Shown here: positions 5,996-10,631 of the stretch, one piece after another | How the letters are laid out: every line of letters begins with the position of its first letter | How positions within the stretch are numbered: the stretch's first letter is position 1 | NCBI GenBank assembly: GCA_002448715.1 | Contig: DJZU01000097.1 | Span: 1-10,631, forward strand | DNA: 10,631 nucleotides | Source of the DNA: Candidatus Neomicrothrix sp. UBA6944 | GTDB taxonomy: Bacteria; Actinomycetota; Acidimicrobiia; Acidimicrobiales; Poriferisodalaceae | Direction of reading: 5' to 3' | The notes under the pieces: generated by a model | Told to the model about the DNA's origin: nothing | Seen by the model: the letters and a program-made list of their open reading frames with translations, nothing else | Database searches by the model: none | Made by a program: the position numbers and the translations under genes

Positions 5996-6679
5996 TTAGG
6001 CCCCCTTCTCGTCTTGTTGGTCAGCTTCTGTGTTCTCATCTGATGTTTCAGGTTCTGCCTCGTCACTCAATTGAGAGTCATTACTTTCATTGCCTTGTTC
6101 GAGGTCTTGTTCGGGATGTTCGTTTTGTTCGGCCGCTGTTTCGTCGCCGGATTTGGTATTGGTTGAATCCAGTTCTTCTTCAACAATCTCGGCTTCGTCC
6201 GAGGCTGTTTCTTCTTCAGTTTCTTTGCTTGCTGCTACACGAGCCGCTCGATCCGCGTCGGCGTTCCTCCGTCCAGAGGCAGCCATCTGTGCGGCGCGCA
6301 TTTCGAGTTCTTCTTCGGAAAGTTGAGCCACGACAACAGTGATATGACAGGTGCGTTTGTTAATCCGCGTGGCGCGACCGCGAGCTCGTGGTCGCCACCG
6401 CTTTAAAGTAGGGCCTTCGTCTGCCCAGCACTCAGCTACGTAGAGTTCCTCTGCGGAGAGATTTTCGTTGTTTTCAGCGTTAGATACTGCGCTCTCCAAG
6501 ACTTTCGATACGACCATCGCTGCTCCGCGATCGCAGAATTGAAGTTCTTCGCGGGCACGGTCAAGGTCTTCATCACGTATGAGGTCAAGCACAACTCTCG
6601 CTTTTGAAGCGGATAGGCGCGCGAATTTGTGGATTGATCGCGCTCCCGCTACTTCATCAAGGTCAATGAGGCCGCTCAT
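5996..6679 (-). CDS. rplV: 50S ribosomal protein L22 (uL22) with a long acidic C-terminal tail
   Basis: uL22 lines the peptide exit tunnel through a long beta-hairpin. The product is 227 residues, about twice the usual 110-120. The core runs from about residue 14 to 118: FARLSASKARVVLDLIR, then SAVSNAENNENLSAEELYV, then the tunnel hairpin DEGPTLKRWRPRARGRATRINKRTCHITVVV (87-117). Residues 119-150 are charged, mixed and probably helical. Residues 151-227 are strongly acidic: 30 of 77 are Asp or Glu, with only three Lys and no Arg. The ATG overlaps the rpsS stop by one base (TGATG), and its Shine-Dalgarno is weak. The frame is intact and ends 2 bases before rpsC, so the tail is not a readthrough artefact. 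Confidence 0.96.
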   Translation of the reverse strand: MSGLIDLDEVAGARSIHKFARLSASKARVVLDLIRDEDLDRAREELQFCDRGAAMVVSKVLESAVSNAENNENLSAEELYVAECWADEGPTLKRWRPRARGRATRINKRTCHITVVVAQLSEEELEMRAAQMAASGRRNADADRAARVAASKETEEETASDEAEIVEEELDSTNTKSGDETAAEQNEHPEQDLEQGNESNDSQLSDEAEPETSDENTEADQQDEKGA

Positions 6680-6954
6680 CAGGATCCACTTCGTTCCTGG
6701 CCAGCGTGAAACTTGAAGGTTCGTGATGGGGAGAACTCTCCGAGTTTATGGCCAACCATCGATTCGGTGATATAGACAGGAACGTGTTTGCGTCCATCGT
6801 GAACGGCGATTGTATGACCAATCATTTCAGGGATGATTGTGGAGCGTCTGCTCCAGGTTTTGACGACTTGTTTTTCACCACTCTCGTTGAGCGCGTCGAC
6901 CTTTTTGAGCAAGTGGTCGTCTACAAATGCACCTTTTTTTAAGCTACGTGGCAT
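6679..6954 (-). CDS. rpsS: 30S ribosomal protein S19 (uS19)
   Basis: uS19 sits in the head of the small subunit, forms a complex with uS13 and contacts the A-site tRNA side. The product is 91 residues, the usual length. It begins MPRSLKKGAFVDDHLLKKV, continues through KTWSRRSTIIPEMIGHTIAVHDGRKHVPVYI, and has the signature MVGHKLGEFSPSRTFKFH. GGAGG lies 5 bases before the ATG within the last codons and stop of rplB (3-base gap). The 3' end overlaps rplV by one base. Nothing is unusual. Confidence 0.97.
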   Translation of the reverse strand: MPRSLKKGAFVDDHLLKKVDALNESGEKQVVKTWSRRSTIIPEMIGHTIAVHDGRKHVPVYITESMVGHKLGEFSPSRTFKFHAGQERSGS

Positions 6955-6957
6955 TGG

Positions 6958-7794
6958 TTACCTCCGCGATCCCCTGGTACGGCGACGGCGAATAATCATG
7001 TCGCTGGACTTGTTGTTCTTTTTGCGGGTACGGCCTTCCGGTTTGCCCCACGGGGACACAGGGTGACGTCCTCCAGAGGTTTTCCCTTCGCCGCCTCCGA
7101 GTGGATGGTCCACTGGGTTCATTGCCACACCGCGAGTCTGGGGCCGGACGCCTTTCCATCGGTTTCGGCCGGCTTTTCCTATCTTTATGAGATCTGCTTC
7201 CGCGTTGCCAACTGAGCCCACGGTGGCACGGCAGTCGATCGGTATGCGGCGCATTTCGGTGCTCGGAAGCCGCACCGTTGCGTAGGCGCCTTCTTTCGCG
7301 ACAAGTTGTACTCCGGCGCCAGCAGATCGAGCCATTTGACCCCCTGCACCAGGCTTTAACTCGATGTTGTGGATGGTGGTTCCTACTGGCATGTAACGAA
7401 GAGGCAGAGCATTGCCAACTCGAACCTCAGCATGTTGGCCACTTTCAAGTTTGTCGCCTTTTTCAAGGCCTGCGGGCGCCAAGATGTATCGCTTTTCTCC
7501 GTCGTGATAGTGCAGTAGTGCTATGCGACAGTTGCGGTTGGGGTCGTATTCGATGCTCGCAACGGTCGCTGGTACACCATCTTTGCTGCGCTTGAAGTCA
7601 ATGATCCGGTAGCGCTGTTTGTGCCCGCCTCCGCGGTGGCGGGAGGTTTTTCGGCCATGATTGTTTCGTCCACCGGTGGAGTGTTTCTTAGCGAGAAGAG
7701 ATTTTTCTGGACGGTCAGTGGTGAGTTCACTGAAGTCGGAGACAGTTTGGAAGCGTCTGCCTGGACTGGATGGTTTACGTACGCGAATTCCCAT
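6958..7794 (-). CDS. rplB: 50S ribosomal protein L2 (uL2)
   Basis: uL2 is a primary 23S-binding protein needed for subunit association and peptidyl transferase activity. The product is 278 residues, the usual size. The N-terminal OB-like domain contains KKHSTGGRNNHGRKTSRHRGGGHKQRYR (36-63). The C-terminal domain carries the signature RGVAMNPVDHPLGGGEGKTSGGRHPVSPWG (221-250), with H230 matching the functionally important His229 of E. coli L2. The basic end (RRRRTRGSRR) is normal. The ATG is 2 bases after the rplW stop and has no strong Shine-Dalgarno, which suggests coupled initiation. Confidence 0.98.
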   Translation of the reverse strand: MGIRVRKPSSPGRRFQTVSDFSELTTDRPEKSLLAKKHSTGGRNNHGRKTSRHRGGGHKQRYRIIDFKRSKDGVPATVASIEYDPNRNCRIALLHYHDGEKRYILAPAGLEKGDKLESGQHAEVRVGNALPLRYMPVGTTIHNIELKPGAGGQMARSAGAGVQLVAKEGAYATVRLPSTEMRRIPIDCRATVGSVGNAEADLIKIGKAGRNRWKGVRPQTRGVAMNPVDHPLGGGEGKTSGGRHPVSPWGKPEGRTRKKNNKSSDMIIRRRRTRGSRR

Positions 7795-7796
7795 GA

Positions 7797-8087
7797 CTAT
7801 GTCTCAAAGATCTGAATTGAGTCACCCTCAGCAAGAGTGACGATGGCCCGCTTGGTGTCCGGCTTTTTACCTAACGTGTTGTTGCGTCGGTTACGGCGGA
7901 CTTTCCCTTTGCGGTTGAGCGTATTGACCTTGGTGACAGTGACGTCAAAGATCGATTCGACGGCCTGTCGAATTTCCGGTTTTGATGCCGAAGTGTGGAC
8001 TTGAAAGACGTAAATGTTCTGTTCTAGCTGTTCGTAAGACTTCTCAGAAACAATTGGCGCAATCACGACGTCTCGGGGGTCTTTCAT
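7797..8087 (-). CDS. rplW: 50S ribosomal protein L23 (uL23)
   Basis: uL23 lies at the tunnel exit and is the main docking site for trigger factor and SRP. The product is 96 residues, the usual size. It begins MKDPRDVVIAPIVSEKSYEQLEQNIYVFQV, continues with ASKPEIRQAVESIFDVTVTKVNTLNRKGK, then a basic loop and AIVTLAEGDSIQIFE. The ATG overlaps the rplD stop by four bases (ATGA), and a G-rich element (GGGGG) lies 7 bases upstream. The acidic patch at the tunnel exit used by trigger factor cannot be judged residue by residue here. Confidence 0.97.
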   Translation of the reverse strand: MKDPRDVVIAPIVSEKSYEQLEQNIYVFQVHTSASKPEIRQAVESIFDVTVTKVNTLNRKGKVRRNRRNNTLGKKPDTKRAIVTLAEGDSIQIFET

Positions 8088-8701
8088 GATGTTGCCCCCG
8101 GGAGAGTTTGGCTAGTAAAGACAAGCCAATCGGAGCAAAGAACGTCATACGCATTGAGCTCCGAAGCTTGGACTAGTTGCACTGAGGGGAGGTTTCTGAA
8201 ACTCCGGATTGCAGTGTCATCAGTGGGCGCTACGACCATCATGACCTTGCCGTCCAGGTCCAGATTTTCCAGGACAGATACCGCGTCTTTAGTTTTTGGA
8301 GTTGAGAATTGCCATTGATCAACTACTACTACTCGTTCGCTTTGGGCTCGGTCACTCAGGGCGGAGCAAAGCGCGAGGCGATTCATTTTCTTATTTATTT
8401 TTTTTCGATAACTGCGTGGTTTAGGGCCATGCACAATACCGCCGCCGGTGAATTGCGGAGCGCGGATTGATCCCTGCCTTGCTCGACCAGTTCCTTTTTG
8501 TCGGTAGGGCTTGGCGCCACCGCCACGAACTTCAGCGCGAGTTTTTGTATTCGCGCTGCCACTGCGTCTTGCCGCTAGTTGCGCTGTGACGACTTGGTGG
8601 AGAACCGCAAGGTTAGGTTCGATGCCGAATAGCTCAGCGTCGAGAGTTACGCTGCCTGCGGTCCCGCCGTCCTGGGTTTTGAGATCAATAGTGGTTGCCA
8701 T
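8084..8701 (-). CDS. rplD: 50S ribosomal protein L4 (uL4)
   Basis: uL4 lines the peptide tunnel through a long loop and, in E. coli, also represses the S10 operon by binding the mRNA leader. The product is 205 residues from ATG 8701. The tunnel loop is intact: TKTRAEVRGGGAKPYRQKGTGRARQGSIRAPQFTGGG (about 52-88), followed by HGPKPRSYRKKINKKM. The C-terminal half has the alpha/beta fold with VVVVDQWQF and VMMVVAPTD. Two tandem ATGs (8704 and 8701) are possible: 8704 overlaps the rplC stop as ATGA, while 8701 sits better relative to AAGGG. The choice changes one residue. L4 autoregulation, if present, cannot act on an rpsJ leader here because rpsJ has none. Confidence 0.97.
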   Translation of the reverse strand: MATTIDLKTQDGGTAGSVTLDAELFGIEPNLAVLHQVVTAQLAARRSGSANTKTRAEVRGGGAKPYRQKGTGRARQGSIRAPQFTGGGIVHGPKPRSYRKKINKKMNRLALCSALSDRAQSERVVVVDQWQFSTPKTKDAVSVLENLDLDGKVMMVVAPTDDTAIRSFRNLPSVQLVQASELNAYDVLCSDWLVFTSQTLPGATS

Positions 8702-9339
8702 CATGAACCCTTCACCGCATCGCGGACTACCACAACGCCTCCTTTGGGGCCGGGCACTGAACCTCGTATGAGCAGGAGTTCACGGTCGGCGTCAGCTTCT
8801 ACCACGGTCAGGTTAAGCGTGGTTACCTTTTCTGCACCCATGCGTCCAGCCATTCGGGTCCCTTTAAAGACTCTTGAAGGGGTGGCGCAAGCTCCGATTG
8901 CTCCTGGTGCTCGGTGAACTCTGTGCGCACCATGGCTCGCTTTTTGGCCACTGAAGTTATGGCGCTTCATAACTCCTGCGAATCCCTTACCTTTAGATAC
9001 TGCAGTGACGTCGACTTTCTCTCCGGCTTCAAGCAGATCCGCGGCAAACTCCTGGCCCACTTCTATTTCACTCACATCGTCTAGGCGGAGCTCGACAAGG
9101 CGTTGGCCTGGTTCCACACCTGCTGTGTTGAAATGACCTGCTTCCGGTTTGGTGAGTTTTTCTGCTGCCCGTTGGCCGAAGGTGACTTGGACTGCTGTAT
9201 AGCCGTCGCGTTCATCGGTTTTTACCTGTACGACGCGACAGGGCTCAACTTGGAGCATGGTGACAGGCACAACTTGGTTGTCATCGTCCCACAACTGGGT
9301 CATGCCCACTTTTGTGGCGACGATCGCCTTATTCGCCAT
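8701..9339 (-). CDS. rplC: 50S ribosomal protein L3 (uL3)
   Basis: uL3 is an early-assembling large-subunit protein whose long finger reaches the peptidyl transferase centre. The product is 212 residues, the usual length. It starts MANKAIVATKVGMTQLWDDD. The conserved finger and signature lie at FAGVMKRHNFSGQKASHGAHRVHRAPGAIGACATPSRVFKG (120-160), followed by RMAGRMGAEKVTTLNL. ATG 9339 is chosen because it aligns with the family; an upstream in-frame GTG at 9381 would add 14 residues (MLASGLIWKRKTLN) with no family match. No strong Shine-Dalgarno is visible. It is the only gene here preceded by a substantial gap (219 bases). Confidence 0.96.
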   Translation of the reverse strand: MANKAIVATKVGMTQLWDDDNQVVPVTMLQVEPCRVVQVKTDERDGYTAVQVTFGQRAAEKLTKPEAGHFNTAGVEPGQRLVELRLDDVSEIEVGQEFAADLLEAGEKVDVTAVSKGKGFAGVMKRHNFSGQKASHGAHRVHRAPGAIGACATPSRVFKGTRMAGRMGAEKVTTLNLTVVEADADRELLLIRGSVPGPKGGVVVVRDAVKGS

Positions 9340-9390
9340 GTTCAATGTCTTTCTCTTCCAAATGAGGCCGCTGGCCAACACTCACGCGAA

Positions 9391-9418
9391 CGCTCCGCTC
9401 GGCAAAGCCGGCGGAGCG
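9391..9418 (-). other. GC-rich stem-loop upstream of rplC
   Basis: On the coding strand CGCTCCGC pairs with GCGGAGCG and CGGC with GCCG, separated by one bulged A on the 3' arm, around a TTT loop. That is 12 base pairs, almost all G-C. It begins 27 bases after the preceding stem-loop element. No U-tract follows it in either direction, which argues against a terminator. It lies 51 bases upstream of the rplC start, too far to cover its ribosome binding site directly. Confidence 0.6.
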
Positions 9419-9431
9419 AAACTAAGTTGTG

Positions 9432-9473
9432 CCGACCGGTTCCAACCCTGAGGCTGGCCTTGCCGGACGTCGG
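9432..9473 (-). other. Interrupted stem-loop with internal loop
   Basis: On the coding strand the outer stem is CCGAC/GTCGG, then a GTC bulge, then CGG/CCG, an asymmetric internal loop (CAAGG opposite AA), and an inner stem CCAGCC/GGTTGG (one G-U pair) closed by a TCAG tetraloop. Stacked helices around an internal loop are the kind of architecture r-protein binding sites often have, but the match is by eye only. Confidence 0.45.
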
Positions 9474-9476
9474 TTC

Positions 9477-9500
9477 GAGTGTCCAAAACGCTAGACACCC
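9477..9500 (-). other. 8-base-pair stem-loop
   Basis: On the coding strand GGGTGTCT pairs with GGACACTC (two G-U pairs) around the loop AGCGTTTT. It is separated from the next element by only three bases, so the two could stack. The following bases are not U-rich. Confidence 0.5.
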
Positions 9501-9558
9501 GGGGATTAAACGATACCGGGGCGGAGGTTAAATCACCACCTCGGTTGACGCAGAGGTA

Positions 9559-9879
9559 TTAGCCCTGCTGAATTTTGATCTCGATATCAACACCAGCAGG
9601 TAGTTCTAGGCGTTGAAGCGAATCGACCGTCTTCGGTGAAGGTTCGACTATGTCGATGAGCCTTTTGTGGATCCGCATCTCGAAATGTTCGCGAGAGTCT
9701 TTGTCTTTGTGCGGTGACCTAACAACTGTGTATCGATGTTTTTCGGTCGGCAAGGGCACAGGACCTTTGATATTTGCTTGAGTCCGAAGAACCGTCTCAA
9801 CGATTTTTTGGGTGCTTTGGTCCACTATGTCGTGGTCATAAGCCTTCAAGCGAATTCGGATCTTTTGCGAAGAGGCCAT
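9559..9879 (-). CDS. rpsJ: 30S ribosomal protein S10 (uS10, NusE)
   Basis: uS10 is part of the small-subunit head and, as NusE, also joins NusB and NusG in transcription antitermination and transcription-translation coupling. The product is 106 residues, close to the usual 102-105. It starts MASSQKIRIRLKAYDHDIVDQSTQKIVETV, carries the signature GPVPLPTEKHRYTVVRSPHKDKDSREHFEMRIHKRLIDI, and ends LPAGVDIEIKIQQG. The ATG is only 3 bases after the tuf stop (TAA-ACG-ATG) and no clear Shine-Dalgarno is visible, so initiation probably depends on ribosomes finishing tuf. In many bacteria rpsJ opens its own operon with a leader; here it does not. Confidence 0.97.
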   Translation of the reverse strand: MASSQKIRIRLKAYDHDIVDQSTQKIVETVLRTQANIKGPVPLPTEKHRYTVVRSPHKDKDSREHFEMRIHKRLIDIVEPSPKTVDSLQRLELPAGVDIEIKIQQG

Positions 9880-9882
9880 CGT

Positions 9883-10631
9883 TTAGCCGAGGATCTTGGT
9901 AACTCGACCTGCACCAACGGTGCGGCCACCCTCACGGATCGCGAATCGAAGACCTTCGTCCATAGCGATCGGGTTAATTAATTCGACCGTCATGTCGGTG
10001 TTGTCACCAGGCATGCACATTTCTGTGCCCGACGGTAACTCAACCATTCCGGTGATATCGGTGGTCCGGAAGTAGAACTGAGGTCGGTAATTAGAGAAGA
10101 ACGGCTTATGACGACCGCCTTCTTCCTTCGTCAGCACATACACCTGAGCTTCGAATTTGGTGTGGGGCGTAATTGATCCCTTTGCACAACAAACCTGGCC
10201 ACGTTCCACTTCTTCTTTATCGATACCTCGAAGGAGTAGGCCGACGTTGTCTCCTGCCTGACCTTCGTCGAGAATCTTGCGGAACATTTCCACACCCGTG
10301 ATGGTGGTGGTTTGCGTGTCGCGGATACCAACAATTTCGATTTCCTCGCCAGTGTTCACAACACCAGTTTCGATCTTGCCAGTCACAACTGTGCCTCGAC
10401 CAGTTATGGAGAAAACGTCCTCCACTGGCATTAGGAATGGCTTTTCGGTATCTCGGTCTGGTTCGGGAACAGCTTCGTCGACTGCTGCCATCAGCTCGAG
10501 AACTTGGTCTGCTGCACCGTCGGCGCCATCCAATGCGCCCAGGGCGGAGACCTTGACTACAGGAACGTCGTCACCAGGGAACTCGTATTCGTTTAGCAAT
10601 TCACGAACTTCAAGTTCAACAAGTTCGAGCA
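9883..10631 (-). CDS. tuf: Translation elongation factor Tu, C-terminal 248 residues (5' end outside the window)
   Basis: EF-Tu delivers aminoacyl-tRNA to the ribosomal A site with GTP hydrolysis. The window holds the end of the G domain (LELVELEVRELLNEYEFPGDDVP), domain II (from about PFLMPVEDVFSITGRGTVVTGKIE through GVEMFRKILDEGQAGDNVGLLLRG) and domain III (GGRHKPFFSNYRPQFYFRTTDITG to the end, FAIREGGRTVGAGRVTKILG). The visible 248 codons match the C-terminal part of E. coli EF-Tu in length with no indel. The GTP-binding motifs lie outside the window. One conserved spot at the domain II/III junction reads QVCCAKGSITPH where QVLAKPG-type sequence is common. The stop is 3 bases before rpsJ, joining the str-type and S10-type gene groups. 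Confidence 0.98.
   Translation of the reverse strand, partial: LELVELEVRELLNEYEFPGDDVPVVKVSALGALDGADGAADQVLELMAAVDEAVPEPDRDTEKPFLMPVEDVFSITGRGTVVTGKIETGVVNTGEEIEIVGIRDTQTTTITGVEMFRKILDEGQAGDNVGLLLRGIDKEEVERGQVCCAKGSITPHTKFEAQVYVLTKEEGGRHKPFFSNYRPQFYFRTTDITGMVELPSGTEMCMPGDNTDMTVELINPIAMDEGLRFAIREGGRTVGAGRVTKILG

Larger units (their letters stand above)
9340..9558 (-). promoter_or_regulatory. 219-base structured intergenic region between rpsJ and rplC; candidate cis-regulatory leader of rplC
   Basis: This is the only sizeable non-coding gap in an otherwise fully packed operon. Read on the transcribed strand it contains three separate stem-loops (9477-9500, 9432-9473, 9391-9418). It also has a short triplet of competing repeats near rpsJ (GAGGT on the + strand at 9553-9557 and 9524-9528, ACCTC at 9538-9542). 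None of the stem-loops is followed by a U-run, so none is a classical intrinsic terminator. No convincing -35/-10 pair was seen. L4 regulates the S10 operon through a leader upstream of rpsJ in E. coli; that site cannot exist here, so a displaced leader is a reasonable inference. It could equally be a processing site, an internal promoter, or unconserved filler. Confidence 0.4.

Noticed and set aside
5996..6679. The acidic end of rplV considered as a separate gene fused by frameshift.
   Set aside because: The frame is continuous from the L22 core, and no start codon with a ribosome binding site or distinct domain was seen.
8398..8405. Run of eight A on the coding strand in rplD, considered as a slippage or frameshift site.
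   Set aside because: It encodes the expected lysine-rich segment (RKKINKKM), the downstream frame is intact, and no partner frame or stimulatory element is seen.
9391..9418. Strong GC-rich hairpin considered as an intrinsic terminator.
   Set aside because: No run of U follows it on either strand, so it does not meet the usual criterion.
9420..9450. Possible promoter on the minus strand (TTGGAA with a downstream TAGTTT).
   Set aside because: The spacing is only about 15 bases and both boxes are poor matches; the likely structure of the region explains it better.
9466..9485. GGTTCGAGT on the plus strand resembles the T-loop of a tRNA.
   Set aside because: The flanking bases cannot form the 5-base-pair T stem (GTCGG against GTCCA), and no acceptor, D or anticodon arms are seen.
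9103..9531. Plus-strand open frame of 142 codons overlapping rplC and the rpsJ-rplC gap.
   Set aside because: It is antisense to the conserved rplC coding sequence, cysteine-rich with no recognisable domain, and typical of a shadow frame.

Overview
This window is one continuous stretch of the bacterial ribosomal-protein superoperon. Every gene is on the minus strand, so transcription runs from the right edge (10631) to the left edge (1). In transcription order it holds the 3' two-thirds of tuf (EF-Tu), then the S10 cluster (rpsJ, rplC, rplD, rplW, rplB, rpsS, rplV, rpsC, rplP, rpmC, rpsQ), then the spc cluster (rplN, rplX, rplE, rpsN type Z, rpsH, rplF, rplR, rpsE, rpmD, rplO), and finally the first codons of secY. 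The order matches the classical E. coli S10 and spc clusters. Every complete gene has an intact reading frame and a length near or above its family's norm. I see no pseudogene, mobile element, CRISPR array, tRNA or rRNA.

The organism is most likely an actinobacterium, possibly Acidimicrobiia-like. The evidence is the 61-residue zinc-ribbon S14 with actinobacterial-type sequence, a SecY start resembling my memory of acidimicrobial SecY, a uL15 tail ending in GNQHTNR, and EF-Tu directly upstream of rpsJ. Base composition looks moderate (near 50% GC by eye), lower than most cultured actinobacteria. This placement rests on remembered family sequences, not on a search.

The genes are packed extremely tightly. 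Neighbours are separated by 0 to 16 bases or overlap by 1 to 4 bases (ATGA, GTGA, TAATG and TGATG junctions), which suggests translational coupling along the whole unit. Three genes (rpsC, rplN, rplE) appear to start with GTG and secY probably with TTG. tuf and rpsJ are only 3 bases apart, so there is no room for the S10 leader or promoter that precedes rpsJ in E. coli. The only real intergenic space is 219 bases between rpsJ and rplC (9340-9558). It contains three good stem-loops on the transcribed strand with no U-tract, and is the best candidate here for a cis-regulatory RNA or internal promoter.

Several r-proteins carry unusual low-complexity extensions: a ~77-residue acidic C-terminal tail on uL22, a ~70-residue acidic tail on uS3, an Arg/Asp/Asn-rich N-terminus on uS5, and a Pro/Arg-rich C-terminus on uL15. 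Nothing in the window looks like a wholly new biological system. The structured rpsJ-rplC gap and the paired acidic tails are the parts that deserve a second look.
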